Shown here: piece by piece, positions 27,036 through 35,000 of the stretch | Layout: the number at the start of each line of letters is the position of its first letter | How positions within the stretch are numbered: the first letter of the stretch is position 1 | NCBI RefSeq assembly: GCF_006210265.1 | Contig: NZ_VCNC01000004.1 | Coordinates: forward strand, 1-64,000 | From: Desulfovibrio sp. UCD-KL4C | GTDB lineage: Bacteria > Desulfobacterota > Desulfovibrionia > Desulfovibrionales > Desulfovibrionaceae | Direction of reading: 5' to 3' | Length of the DNA: 64,000 nt | Position numbers and translations under genes: made by a program | The notes under the pieces: model-generated | The model's input: only the letters and a program-made list of their open reading frames with translations | What the model was told of the DNA's origin: nothing | The model's database searches: none

Positions 27036-28130
27036 CTAATTCAGGTCTAGTAAGTTATAAACTTTTTTATAGTCTTTAAGCATCCTTATATGTGAAAATC
27101 TTTTTGCGCCAGTTTGAAATCCGGAAATTCCAAGTTCTTTTGATACACGCGGAGCGAGCAATAATGCTGATGTTGTCTCGACAAACTTGTTTTTGTTATA
27201 GGGTGTTACGAGTATTCCGTTTGTTCCGTTTACAATCTGTTCAACAACGCCTCCAACTGCATAGCTCACGGGCGGTAGTCCTTTTGACATGGCTTCAAGA
27301 ATTATTAGCGGATGGTTATCCGCTAGAGTCGGATATGCAAGAACATTTGCCGCTGTCATAAAATCTCCTAGCGTGTCCCTGTCCACATAGGGGATGGATA
27401 TAAAATCGCCTTCTCTGGAGCTTTCACTTCCACCTATGGCAAAGCCAATTGCATCAGGAATCTTTTTTTTGATTCCTTCCCAGTAGGCAGCCCATTGAGA
27501 GCCTGATTTGTAGGCAGCGTTAAAGCCCCCGTGGGCAATGAAGAGAACTATTTTAGCTGCAAGAGGTATCTTTAATTTTTCTCTGGCGTTTTTCTTGCTC
27601 TCAACTGAATCCGGCCATGGTATGCCATTTGGAATAATTTTCACTGCAAGTCGCGGATCTGCAATTTTAGCCTGATTCGCCAGCCACTTAGATGGGGAAA
27701 TTAAAACAGCCTCATGCTTTAAGAGTGTTTCAATGCTTGTTTTGCGAACTTTTTCGGAATCAGCAAAACCTCTAGGACAGGGATTCAGACATTTTTTTTC
27801 AAAATGAGAGCAATCTAAAGGGTAGGAACATCCACCTGTGATCATTTGAGAATCATGAAGAGTTACAATAAGGCTTACAGTTGCAGGTAAGGCTGATATA
27901 AATTTTGCAGGATCAGCAGAAGAATGAAGATGTACTATGGAGTTTTTTGGAATTTTCTGTGCTGCTTCTTCAGGCGATATGAGCGGATCAAGTGGTTTTT
28001 CAGAAGCTTCATATGAGTGCAGTGTTTTATATCCAGATTCTTCAAGTCCACCCTGAATTAGCAGGGCGACCCTTGTCGCTCCACCGCTTTTCTTAAGAGC
28101 TGTATGGTGAATGATTGTTCGCGCTAGCAT
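27036..28130 (-). CDS. Glycosyltransferase family 4 protein
   Basis: This 364-aa GT-B fold protein transfers a sugar from a nucleotide donor. The C-terminal donor half shows VLFIAHGGFNAAYKSGSQW, then ANVLAYPTLADNHPLIILEAMSKGLPPVSYAVGGVVEQI, which carries the E-x7-E region of GT4. The N-terminal half has a Cys-rich insert (GGCSYPLDCSHFEKKCLNPCPRG) that recurs in some polysaccharide glycosyltransferases. It overlaps the end of the preceding glycosyltransferase by 7 bp, so they form an operon, probably for surface glycan or protein glycosylation. Confidence 0.88.
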   Translation of the reverse strand: MLARTIIHHTALKKSGGATRVALLIQGGLEESGYKTLHSYEASEKPLDPLISPEEAAQKIPKNSIVHLHSSADPAKFISALPATVSLIVTLHDSQMITGGCSYPLDCSHFEKKCLNPCPRGFADSEKVRKTSIETLLKHEAVLISPSKWLANQAKIADPRLAVKIIPNGIPWPDSVESKKNAREKLKIPLAAKIVLFIAHGGFNAAYKSGSQWAAYWEGIKKKIPDAIGFAIGGSESSREGDFISIPYVDRDTLGDFMTAANVLAYPTLADNHPLIILEAMSKGLPPVSYAVGGVVEQIVNGTNGILVTPYNKNKFVETTSALLLAPRVSKELGISGFQTGAKRFSHIRMLKDYKKVYNLLDLN

Positions 28131-29782
28131 GTTTTTTCCAGAATATCATGTTTTAAAGACCATAAAATATGAAATTCAGCTTCACGGTTGGTGAATTCTG
28201 GAGCAATGGATTTTATTTTTGTACAGAGCTCAACCGTAGTAATGGGCTTGCGAGCAAAAAAAGATATTTTACGTATTACTTCCTGCTTAAGGTATCTTTC
28301 AATTCCTTGATATATGAGCGGAAACTCTTTTCCATGGTAGATTGCCTCTCCTGTAGAGCCTGTTACGACCTTTGTTTCGCCGTTTATAACTGAGGTTGTG
28401 TAGTGAGAAAAGACTTCGCCGAATCGAACCTGAGTAGGGTGTAAAATTTGCGAAAGTCCTTCTGTTTGAACAGGGGTGTTATTCAGATTTTGCCATAGCT
28501 TGACATGCTGACGGATCACTTCTTTCCATATAAAATTTTTGTTTATTCTCGCAACTCCTGCATGTCCCATAGAGGCTCGCAGTAGAGGGTCTTTTATTAA
28601 CTGTTCAAGTCCCTTTGCCAGTTTCAGGGTGTCTACGGCCGTTTGTTGGGCAAGAAGCAAGTGGTATTGATTGTCATAACACAGCGGGGCCATAATATCT
28701 TCAGTAGGAGTTTCGGCGGGCCCTGTGGTTTCAATCAATAATCCGGTTTCGTTATGAACAACCAGATCTTTATATCCATCATAGTCAGAAGCAATTATGG
28801 GAAGTCCCATTGCTCCGGCTTCAAGTATGGTCAACCCGAAAGTTTCCTGCGGATTATCTGAAATGGAAACATAGATATCCGCCGCGCGGTAAAGATCAAG
28901 TTTTTGAATGTCGGTCGGTCTGGCAAAAATAGATAATTCAAGTCCCATGTTGCGACTCAAATCTTTCAATGTCTGCGAAAAATCGTCTCCGTCGTCCAGC
29001 CATCCAGCTAGAATGATCCGTACATCTTTTCTCTTTATTCCGGATGCGAAAACATGCTGCATAGCCCGTAAGAGGGGTAGAATATCCATTTTTGAATAAT
29101 GGGCGATACGGCCGAAAACTAAAATATTAACTTTGCTTTCGTTTGGATTCAGTTTTAATTTTTTTATAGCATTCAGTTTTTGTTGCTTAGTCGGGGGGTT
29201 AAACGCTGACGGATTAATTCCAAGTGGGATTTTTCTGATTTGCGGAGAAGGGAATTTCTTCTCATCCAGTTCAAACCCTTCACGCAGATGCATAATATAT
29301 TTTTTGACAACCTGCATGCCTGGAGTGGAGGTGGCAACAATGCAATCACGGGCAGTTGTTCCTTTCCATATATAATTAAGAAAGGATGATCCGTAATTAC
29401 TGTAGCTGAGTGAGTGAGTTGTTCCGGTAATAGGAAAGATGTTCTTTGCAAAAGCGTTTCTTACACGAGCAAGGTGGGGAGGATATACTATGCAGTCAGA
29501 TTGATGAAAGCAAAAGTATTCATGTTTGCTTATATATTCAGGGAGATCTAGTCGGTCCAAAATTTTGACTTTATTATTTTCTAATAATTCCTGAAAGTTA
29601 TTACTTATAAAATTGTTTAAGCTTGTATGAATATTCCCACCGTTTAGAAAAAAATGATATTCATCAAAAGGGTCTTCGGTAAGCAGCCCTGTTAAAAAAC
29701 CAATATTTGCTACTTTTCGTCCAAGAACCGACCCTGTTTCATAAAAGGGATCCAAAGTTCCCCATATTCTTTGAGTTTTCAT
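28124..29782 (-). CDS. Glycosyltransferase family 4-like protein with long C-terminal extension
   Basis: This 552-aa GT-B protein has a donor-binding region VNILVFGRIAHYSKMD and the signature ADIYVSISDNPQETFGLTILEAGAMGLPIIASDYDGYKDLV (about 305-345). Residues 430-552 lie beyond the usual GT4 length and form a helical domain I do not recognise. It is the first gene of a two-gene unit with the next glycosyltransferase. The acceptor is unknown. A bare stretch of 352 bp (29783-30134) upstream holds no clear signal except AT-rich DNA between the divergent genes. Confidence 0.85.
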   Translation of the reverse strand: MKTQRIWGTLDPFYETGSVLGRKVANIGFLTGLLTEDPFDEYHFFLNGGNIHTSLNNFISNNFQELLENNKVKILDRLDLPEYISKHEYFCFHQSDCIVYPPHLARVRNAFAKNIFPITGTTHSLSYSNYGSSFLNYIWKGTTARDCIVATSTPGMQVVKKYIMHLREGFELDEKKFPSPQIRKIPLGINPSAFNPPTKQQKLNAIKKLKLNPNESKVNILVFGRIAHYSKMDILPLLRAMQHVFASGIKRKDVRIILAGWLDDGDDFSQTLKDLSRNMGLELSIFARPTDIQKLDLYRAADIYVSISDNPQETFGLTILEAGAMGLPIIASDYDGYKDLVVHNETGLLIETTGPAETPTEDIMAPLCYDNQYHLLLAQQTAVDTLKLAKGLEQLIKDPLLRASMGHAGVARINKNFIWKEVIRQHVKLWQNLNNTPVQTEGLSQILHPTQVRFGEVFSHYTTSVINGETKVVTGSTGEAIYHGKEFPLIYQGIERYLKQEVIRKISFFARKPITTVELCTKIKSIAPEFTNREAEFHILWSLKHDILEKTC

Positions 29783-30134
29783 ACCTTATTTCAAGCCATA
29801 TTTGGGCCTGTTTTGTCAAAGTATTTTATTGTCAAAATATATTCAGGTGACAAAAATCCGGCATAGTTTTCCTGCTTGCTGATTTTGAAATAGCGCATAT
29901 ACACAGCATTTTGAGCTAAGTTTTAATTTATAACACGATTAAAAAACTTGGCTGTTTAACTGCTAACATCTTGTAACTTGGAGTCTTTTAAAATTTATAT
30001 TTAGCTTAAGGCGCGTAATCAGTCTCGTAATCAGGTTGCTAAAAAATATGCTTTGGGTGTTTGGTCTTTATTTTGCATCAAGCTAGGTCAGTAAACCCTT
30101 CTGACAGTATTTGGAATGCACAAGGAGACCCGAT

Positions 30135-31610
30135 ATGAAGAGAGGAGAAAGACCTGAACTGCTTTGGGGGTTCGGTCTAAACAGCATAGAAGTCGGTAAA
30201 ATAAAGGATTCTCTTGGTCCAGGATTTTTCTTAAGGAATTTTTCCGAAAGATCTCTTCCCGGTGAGAAAGAATTGCTCCAGCCTGAAAAGCCTTCCGCTA
30301 CATGGATTCCGCTACGGGTTTGGAATGAACTTCCTGAAGCTCGTCGAGAAGCGTATCGTAAGCTTGAGTCTACTCAGCGTATTCTTATACAGGATGAATC
30401 TGAAAAGAATGTTGATCTTGAGAGTGTTCTTGAAGACGGATTTCTTGCAGTAATAAATTCACCGTTAACAACTTCTAAAGTTCAGGATGCTCTTTTTAGA
30501 GCTAAGGAAGTAGCCGGCCTTTATGGCGACCTCTACAGAATGACTGAAGAAATCATAATGGAGCGAGAGCTTCTTTCCCGTAAAACTGAACAGCTCATGT
30601 TTCTTAATACTGTCCTTTCTAACGCTACTGAGCGTCTTGAAGTTTCAGATATTCTAGGACAGGCTGTAGAGGATTTGAAGCTGTTGCTTCCAGTTCTTTC
30701 TGTTCAAGGAGTTTTTTGGGATGTTGTTCCTGCCGAAGCTAAGACAGAAGCTGAGATTTTCATTAATCCCGGTCTTATCCCTGCTGTTCAGGAGGAATGG
30801 ATCGAATTTATGATCGGCAGTGTTACAAAGCTCAGCGGAATAGAAGTTGGCGGATATAAAATTTCTGAAACTACTCATGTCGGTGACGCTTCTATGTGTT
30901 ACGGACCGACTGGTGGAAGAGTGCTTGCTCTCCCTTTGATTACAAGAGGCGAAAAGTTTGGTTGTCTGGTTATGCTTTGCGATAAGTCGGTAAGGCTTGC
31001 AAAGGATCAGGTTAGCACGCTTAACGCCGCGGTGAATCATTTGTCGCTTGCACTTAATAACGCTTTGATGTTTACCAAGATTAAGACCCGTGCGGATCGT
31101 GACGGACTTACCAGAGTTTACAATCGCCGCAGTTTTGATGAAAGACTGGTCGAAGAACTCAGGCGTCATCAGCGTCATGGTATGGATCTGTCTTTACTAA
31201 TGATTGATCTCGATTATTTCAAGAGAGTGAACGATACCTACGGTCATATTGCAGGTGATCTTGTTCTTGAAACAACAGCAAGAATTTTTGAAGAAACATT
31301 CAGAACCACAGATTTTATTGCTCGTTACGGCGGAGAAGAATTTGTAATTCTGCTCCCTCATACCAAAGTTGATCAGGCTGAAATGCTTGCTGAACGGATC
31401 AGGGAAAAGATAGAATCTCACACGATGTCTTATCGTGATGTTGATTTTAAGGTCACAGCAAGTATAGGAGTCTCTTCTATCCGCCCCGGTAGCCTCGCAA
31501 AAGGTGCTGAAATAGTACGCAAGGCTGATGAAGCATTATATAAAGCTAAGAAGCAGGGACGTAATAAAGTTGTTGTTTCCAGCTCATCTGCAAGGCTTAG
31601 GGTGGTCTAA
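30135..31610 (+). CDS. GAF-GGDEF diguanylate cyclase
   Basis: This 491-aa soluble protein makes c-di-GMP. The start at 30135 is set by AAGGAG at 30122-30127, since the longer frame begins at a TTG without a site. Residues 1-150 are an uncharacterised N-terminal region. A short coiled coil leads into a GAF-like domain at about 165-320. The GGDEF domain follows with GGEEF at 399-403. The inhibitory I-site RxxD is intact at R390-D393, five residues before the active site, so product inhibition is expected. The gene is monocistronic and ends at a strong terminator. Confidence 0.93.
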   Translation: MKRGERPELLWGFGLNSIEVGKIKDSLGPGFFLRNFSERSLPGEKELLQPEKPSATWIPLRVWNELPEARREAYRKLESTQRILIQDESEKNVDLESVLEDGFLAVINSPLTTSKVQDALFRAKEVAGLYGDLYRMTEEIIMERELLSRKTEQLMFLNTVLSNATERLEVSDILGQAVEDLKLLLPVLSVQGVFWDVVPAEAKTEAEIFINPGLIPAVQEEWIEFMIGSVTKLSGIEVGGYKISETTHVGDASMCYGPTGGRVLALPLITRGEKFGCLVMLCDKSVRLAKDQVSTLNAAVNHLSLALNNALMFTKIKTRADRDGLTRVYNRRSFDERLVEELRRHQRHGMDLSLLMIDLDYFKRVNDTYGHIAGDLVLETTARIFEETFRTTDFIARYGGEEFVILLPHTKVDQAEMLAERIREKIESHTMSYRDVDFKVTASIGVSSIRPGSLAKGAEIVRKADEALYKAKKQGRNKVVVSSSSARLRVV

Positions 31611-31652
31611 ATTCAAGGGTTTCCAAAGGTGTCTTACTGTCAGTGTTTACTG

Positions 31653-31688
31653 AAAGACGGTGCGAATTATTCGCACCGTCTTTTTTTT
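31653..31688 (+). terminator. Intrinsic terminator of the diguanylate cyclase gene
   Basis: AAAGACGGTGCGAA pairs with its complement across a 3-nt loop and is followed by eight Ts on the plus strand. On the minus strand it could also stop a transcript from the block at 31703-31837. Confidence 0.93.
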
Positions 31689-31702
31689 GGTAATTATCCG
31701 CT

Positions 31703-31837
31703 ATGCTTGACCTAGCTCCTGAATGGTGCAAAGCCACCAAGGCCGTCTTTAAGTTCAGGTATAAGCTCTGTCCTGCGGTCGATGGTAGGTTCAAGAACGG
31801 CTAAATTTTTTTGGGCGTGACTAATGGTTGTTATAAT
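31703..31837. other. Unexplained GC-richer block: possible small RNA or tiny peptide gene
   Basis: This intergenic segment is richer in GC than its flanks. On the plus strand an ATG at 31703 opens 33 codons ending at 31804, followed by seven Ts. On the minus strand 41 codons (31715-31837, stop at 31712-31714) are open and read like normal protein, but there is no ATG, GTG or TTG start. A minus promoter-like pair, TTACAG (31852-31857) and TATAAC (31830-31835) with 16 bp between, would start transcription near 31823. GCCGTCTT can pair with AAGAACGGC within it. I cannot choose between a structured RNA, a leaderless peptide and a gene remnant. Confidence 0.35.
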
Positions 31838-31940
31838 TTAAGGGAATATATCTGTAATTATAGAAATTGCATGATATAGTAATCATTTCGCCAGATAGCG
31901 CTTTGACTGTTTTCAATGTCGCTACTGAGGAGTTTAACTA

Positions 31941-32612
31941 ATGAATGAGTTACTTTGGATTGGATTTGCTTTACTTGATTTGAGTCTTGTGCTTGTTATC
32001 TACAAATTTTTTGGTAAAACAGGGTTATTCGGATTGATCGTTTTTAACCTGATATTATGTAATATTCAGGTCTTAAAAATTATTCAGCTGTTTGGAATGA
32101 CTACTACACTGGGTAATGTTCTGTACGCCAGCGTGTTTCTTTCAACTGATATTTTAAGTGAGTTTCATGGAAAGAAGGAAGCCCAAAAGGCTGTCTTTTT
32201 AGGGTTCATGATTCTTGTGATGGCAGTTGTTTATATGCAACTTGCTCTTTTGTTCACTCCGTCAGCGGATGATTTTGCTCAGCCTCACCTTGAAGTTCTT
32301 TTCGGGTTTCTGCCTAGGCTCGCGCTCGGCAGTCTTTGCGCTTACCTTATATCACAGCTTAGTGATGTTTATATTTTTCATAAGATTAAAGATAAGTATG
32401 GCGAGAGACATCTCTGGCTTAGAAATAATGCTAGCACGCTGCTCAGTCAGCTTATTGATTCAGCTACTTTCTGTTTCATTGCACTGTGGGGAGTTTTTCC
32501 TACAGACGTATGGCTTGAAATATTTTTTACCACCTATCTTTTCAAAGTGATTGTTGCGGTTATGGATACTCCTTTTATATATGTTGCACGCAAAATACGT
32601 TGCCGTTCATAA
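31941..32612 (+). CDS. Queuosine precursor transporter (YhhQ/VUT family)
   Basis: This 223-aa inner-membrane protein of the VUT family takes up queuine or preQ precursors for tRNA modification. About six membrane helices are visible, and the conserved segment STDILSEFHGKKEAQKAVFLGF lies between helices 3 and 4. NNASTLLSQLIDSATFCFIALWG near residues 163-185 is the other family signature. GAGGAG precedes the ATG. No preQ1 riboswitch could be recognised upstream. Confidence 0.88.
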   Translation: MNELLWIGFALLDLSLVLVIYKFFGKTGLFGLIVFNLILCNIQVLKIIQLFGMTTTLGNVLYASVFLSTDILSEFHGKKEAQKAVFLGFMILVMAVVYMQLALLFTPSADDFAQPHLEVLFGFLPRLALGSLCAYLISQLSDVYIFHKIKDKYGERHLWLRNNASTLLSQLIDSATFCFIALWGVFPTDVWLEIFFTTYLFKVIVAVMDTPFIYVARKIRCRS

Positions 32613-32694
32613 TGACCGCAATTGTAAAGCTTGACGAATCACGTCATGGGTTTAATAATATAGAGCATAAGTCATATTTCAAGAGAGGACATAT

Positions 32695-33543
32695 ATGAGT
32701 CAGATGTTCGGTAAAAGCGTTCCTTTTTATAAAATGCAGGGTTGCGGAAATGATTTCGTTATAATTGATAACCGTAACCTCGGTGTTCCCGTTGAAAAAA
32801 TGCCCGAATGGGCTGAAAAAATTTGTAAGCGGGCTTTCGGTGTATACGCTGACGGACTGCTTTTTATTGAAAAGGGGTCTAAGGAATCAGGGGTAGACTT
32901 TAAGTGGCAGTTTTATAATTCCGACGGATCTAGAGCTGAGATGTGCGGAAACGCTTCCCGCTGTGTTGGTCGACTCGCTCATGCCTTAGGTATAGCCGGA
33001 GAGCAGCATATTTTTGAGTCTGATGCCGGCCCTATCAAAGTTCAGGTGTTTCCGTTGCAGGAAGAGGTCAAAGTCCAGCTTACCGATCCCGTCGATGTGA
33101 AGCTTAATCAGACGATTGAAGTTGACGGAGAAAAGTACTCTTATCATTTTGCGAATACCGGAGTACCTCATATCGTCGTACAGGTCGCGGACGTTGATAA
33201 GATCGATATCAAGAAGCTTGGAAGTGCTTTAAGGTATCATAAAGATTTCGCGCCTGCAGGAAGCAATGTCAATTTCGTTCAGATTGACGATAATGACAGC
33301 CTGATAGTGCGTACTTATGAACGCGGCGTTGAAGATGAAACATATGCTTGCGGAACAGGTGTAAGTGCTGTTCAGGTCTGCTTGAATAGGCTCGGACTTA
33401 CAGATGCTGCGGTACGTATCAAAACATCCGGTGGTGAAATTCTTAAAGTTATAATTGAAGGCGAAAGTGTTTTTCTTCAGGGCGGAGCAGAGCTTACTTT
33501 TTCCGGCGAATTGTTTTTAGAATCATTGGATATTGATTTTTAG
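32695..33543 (+). CDS. dapF: Diaminopimelate epimerase
   Basis: This 282-aa enzyme interconverts LL- and meso-diaminopimelate for lysine and peptidoglycan synthesis. Both catalytic cysteines are present: the one in AEMCGNASRCVGRLAH near residue 83, and the one in DETYACGTGVSAVQVC near residue 221. The N-terminal KMQGCGNDFVIID is the family start motif. GAGAGGA precedes the ATG. A terminator follows 18 bp after the stop. Confidence 0.96.
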   Translation: MSQMFGKSVPFYKMQGCGNDFVIIDNRNLGVPVEKMPEWAEKICKRAFGVYADGLLFIEKGSKESGVDFKWQFYNSDGSRAEMCGNASRCVGRLAHALGIAGEQHIFESDAGPIKVQVFPLQEEVKVQLTDPVDVKLNQTIEVDGEKYSYHFANTGVPHIVVQVADVDKIDIKKLGSALRYHKDFAPAGSNVNFVQIDDNDSLIVRTYERGVEDETYACGTGVSAVQVCLNRLGLTDAAVRIKTSGGEILKVIIEGESVFLQGGAELTFSGELFLESLDIDF

Positions 33544-33561
33544 ATCATTTATGATTAGAGC

Positions 33562-33603
33562 TTAAGGGGATTTGTGTAGCAACAAATCCCCTTAATTTTT
33601 TTT
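33562..33603 (+). terminator. Intrinsic terminator of dapF
   Basis: TTAAGGGGATTTGT (33562-33575) pairs with 33582-33595 and is followed by a T-run. The rest of the 365-bp gap to 33908 is strongly AT-rich. It holds a TATAAT at 33884-33889 and GAGGAG at 33896 for the next gene, with no convincing -35 box. Confidence 0.93.
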
Positions 33604-33908
33604 GCAATTTCATACTAAAGTGGAATAATATTGATATAGGTTATATCTATGCTTGCAAGGGGTAGGTATTAGGTGTATAAGCAGTTTACGTATTCAGTGT
33701 GATTTTTAGGATAATGTTTATTCTTGTTTTGCAGTAAAATTTCTTGTTTCATAGTAATTTTATAAGAATACATTTTGGCAATTTGATATAAGTGATTGTT
33801 ATGTTTAATCTAAAATGTCCAGGTTATTTTGTACTAAATTGGCATGATTTTAGCTTAACTAACATAAGCTTAAATAAATATATTATAATATAGTCGAGGA
33901 GACACATT

Positions 33909-34394
33909 ATGGGAAATAGTGAACTTACTAAGCTTTTGCAGGATGTTGTACTTAAAAACGAAAAACCTGCTCGCGACGTTGCAACAGAAATAAACAAGCC
34001 TTACCCAACACTTCTTCGTGAAATCAATCCTGAAGATAAAGGTGCTAAAGTAGGTATTGAAGAACTTGTTCCTCTCATGAGATCAACAGGAAGCATTCGC
34101 CCGCTAACCAGACTTGCAAATATTATGGGCTACGTTCTCGTTCCTATGGATATTAATCCTGGCGATCCTGACGAAGCAAACTACATGGCTCTTGATTTGA
34201 TGGATGGTTTCGGAAGATATTCCAAGGCTCTTAAAAGCGCTTTGCAGGCTGATCCTAAAGAAGATTTGGTTAATATTGTTGAGCAGGAAGGCTTTGAAGC
34301 TATCACAGCAATTTTAACAATGGTTCACTATCTGCGTAAAAGAGCTGAAGAAGAAAAAACTAAAAACGCTCCCCGTCTTGCTCAGGTAAGCTAG
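33909..34394 (+). CDS. Phage CII-like regulatory protein (Phage_CP76 family)
   Basis: This 161-aa protein shows the CP76/phage regulatory CII pattern. The N-terminal part has KNEKPARDVATEINKPYPTLLREINPEDKGAKVGIEELVPLMRSTG and then RPLTRLANIMGYVLVPM, where a helix-turn-helix chooses DNA. A helical C-terminus for oligomerisation follows. It is a single gene between two terminators with no other phage genes, so it is probably a domesticated phage regulator. Function in the host is unknown. Confidence 0.75.
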   Translation: MGNSELTKLLQDVVLKNEKPARDVATEINKPYPTLLREINPEDKGAKVGIEELVPLMRSTGSIRPLTRLANIMGYVLVPMDINPGDPDEANYMALDLMDGFGRYSKALKSALQADPKEDLVNIVEQEGFEAITAILTMVHYLRKRAEEEKTKNAPRLAQVS

Positions 34395-34437
34395 CTTTTT
34401 AGTTTAAATGCTCTTAGAAAAGAGTATAAGTGTATGC

Positions 34438-34474
34438 AAGCCCCCGGTTACCATTGGTAGCCGGGGGCTTTTGC
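34438..34474. terminator. Bidirectional terminator after the CII-like gene
   Basis: AAGCCCCCGG pairs with CCGGGGGCTT through a short ATTGG-type loop and runs into four Ts. It sits between convergent genes. Confidence 0.92.
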
Positions 34475-34499
34475 ATTAGTAAAAAGTAAAGTCTTAGAA

Positions 34500-34715
34500 T
34501 TAGCAGTTATGAACGTCTTTATTGATATAAAAGCATAAATCAAAAAGGTTATTGACCATCTGCTCTACCAGGTGATCTTGTTCTGGAGCTGTTTCGGAAC
34601 TGACTACTGTTTTGTTGATGATTTTTGCAAATAGCGAGGAGACTAGTTCGTCATCCTTACTGGTCCAGTACTTGTTGGCAGATACAGTTTTATTATCAAA
34701 TCCGTGATAATACAT
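34500..34715 (-). CDS. Small hypothetical protein
   Basis: This is a 71-aa protein of unknown function. The frame opens at 34727, but the sequence GGAGGA there is a perfect ribosome site for the ATG four codons later (MYYHGFDNKT), so 34715 is the better start. It is acidic, with a helical C-terminal part (VEQMVNNLFDLCFYINKD). No membrane helix or family is seen. It stands alone, pointing away from the Wsp-like operon. Confidence 0.55.
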   Translation of the reverse strand: MYYHGFDNKTVSANKYWTSKDDELVSSLFAKIINKTVVSSETAPEQDHLVEQMVNNLFDLCFYINKDVHNC

Positions 34716-35000
34716 ACACTCCTCCATGAGTGGGGAATATTCATCAGCCGTGAAAATGGCTTACATGGTCCTAATTTAGGTATCGGCTGAAAGGAGCAAT
34801 CACTTTACAGGCGAAAAAATATTTTTAAATAAATATGAATAGATGATGCTTATCGCTGATTTAATCATATAAAATAAATAGAAAGAGGTTATGAGTGTAG
34901 CCGTGCCTTACTTGTTTTGCTATGTTTAAAAAAATATCTGTAATCTGTAATAAAAAACTCTCAGCCACTCTTTTTCAGGCGAGATGACGGGAATTTCTTG

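Noticed and set aside
30654-31178. 174-codon open frame on the minus strand
   Set aside because: Shadow of the GAF-GGDEF cyclase gene; no recognisable domain.
31805-31940. preQ1 riboswitch before the queuosine-precursor transporter
   Set aside because: I looked for the short preQ1-I pseudoknot and the larger classes and could not trace the conserved loops.
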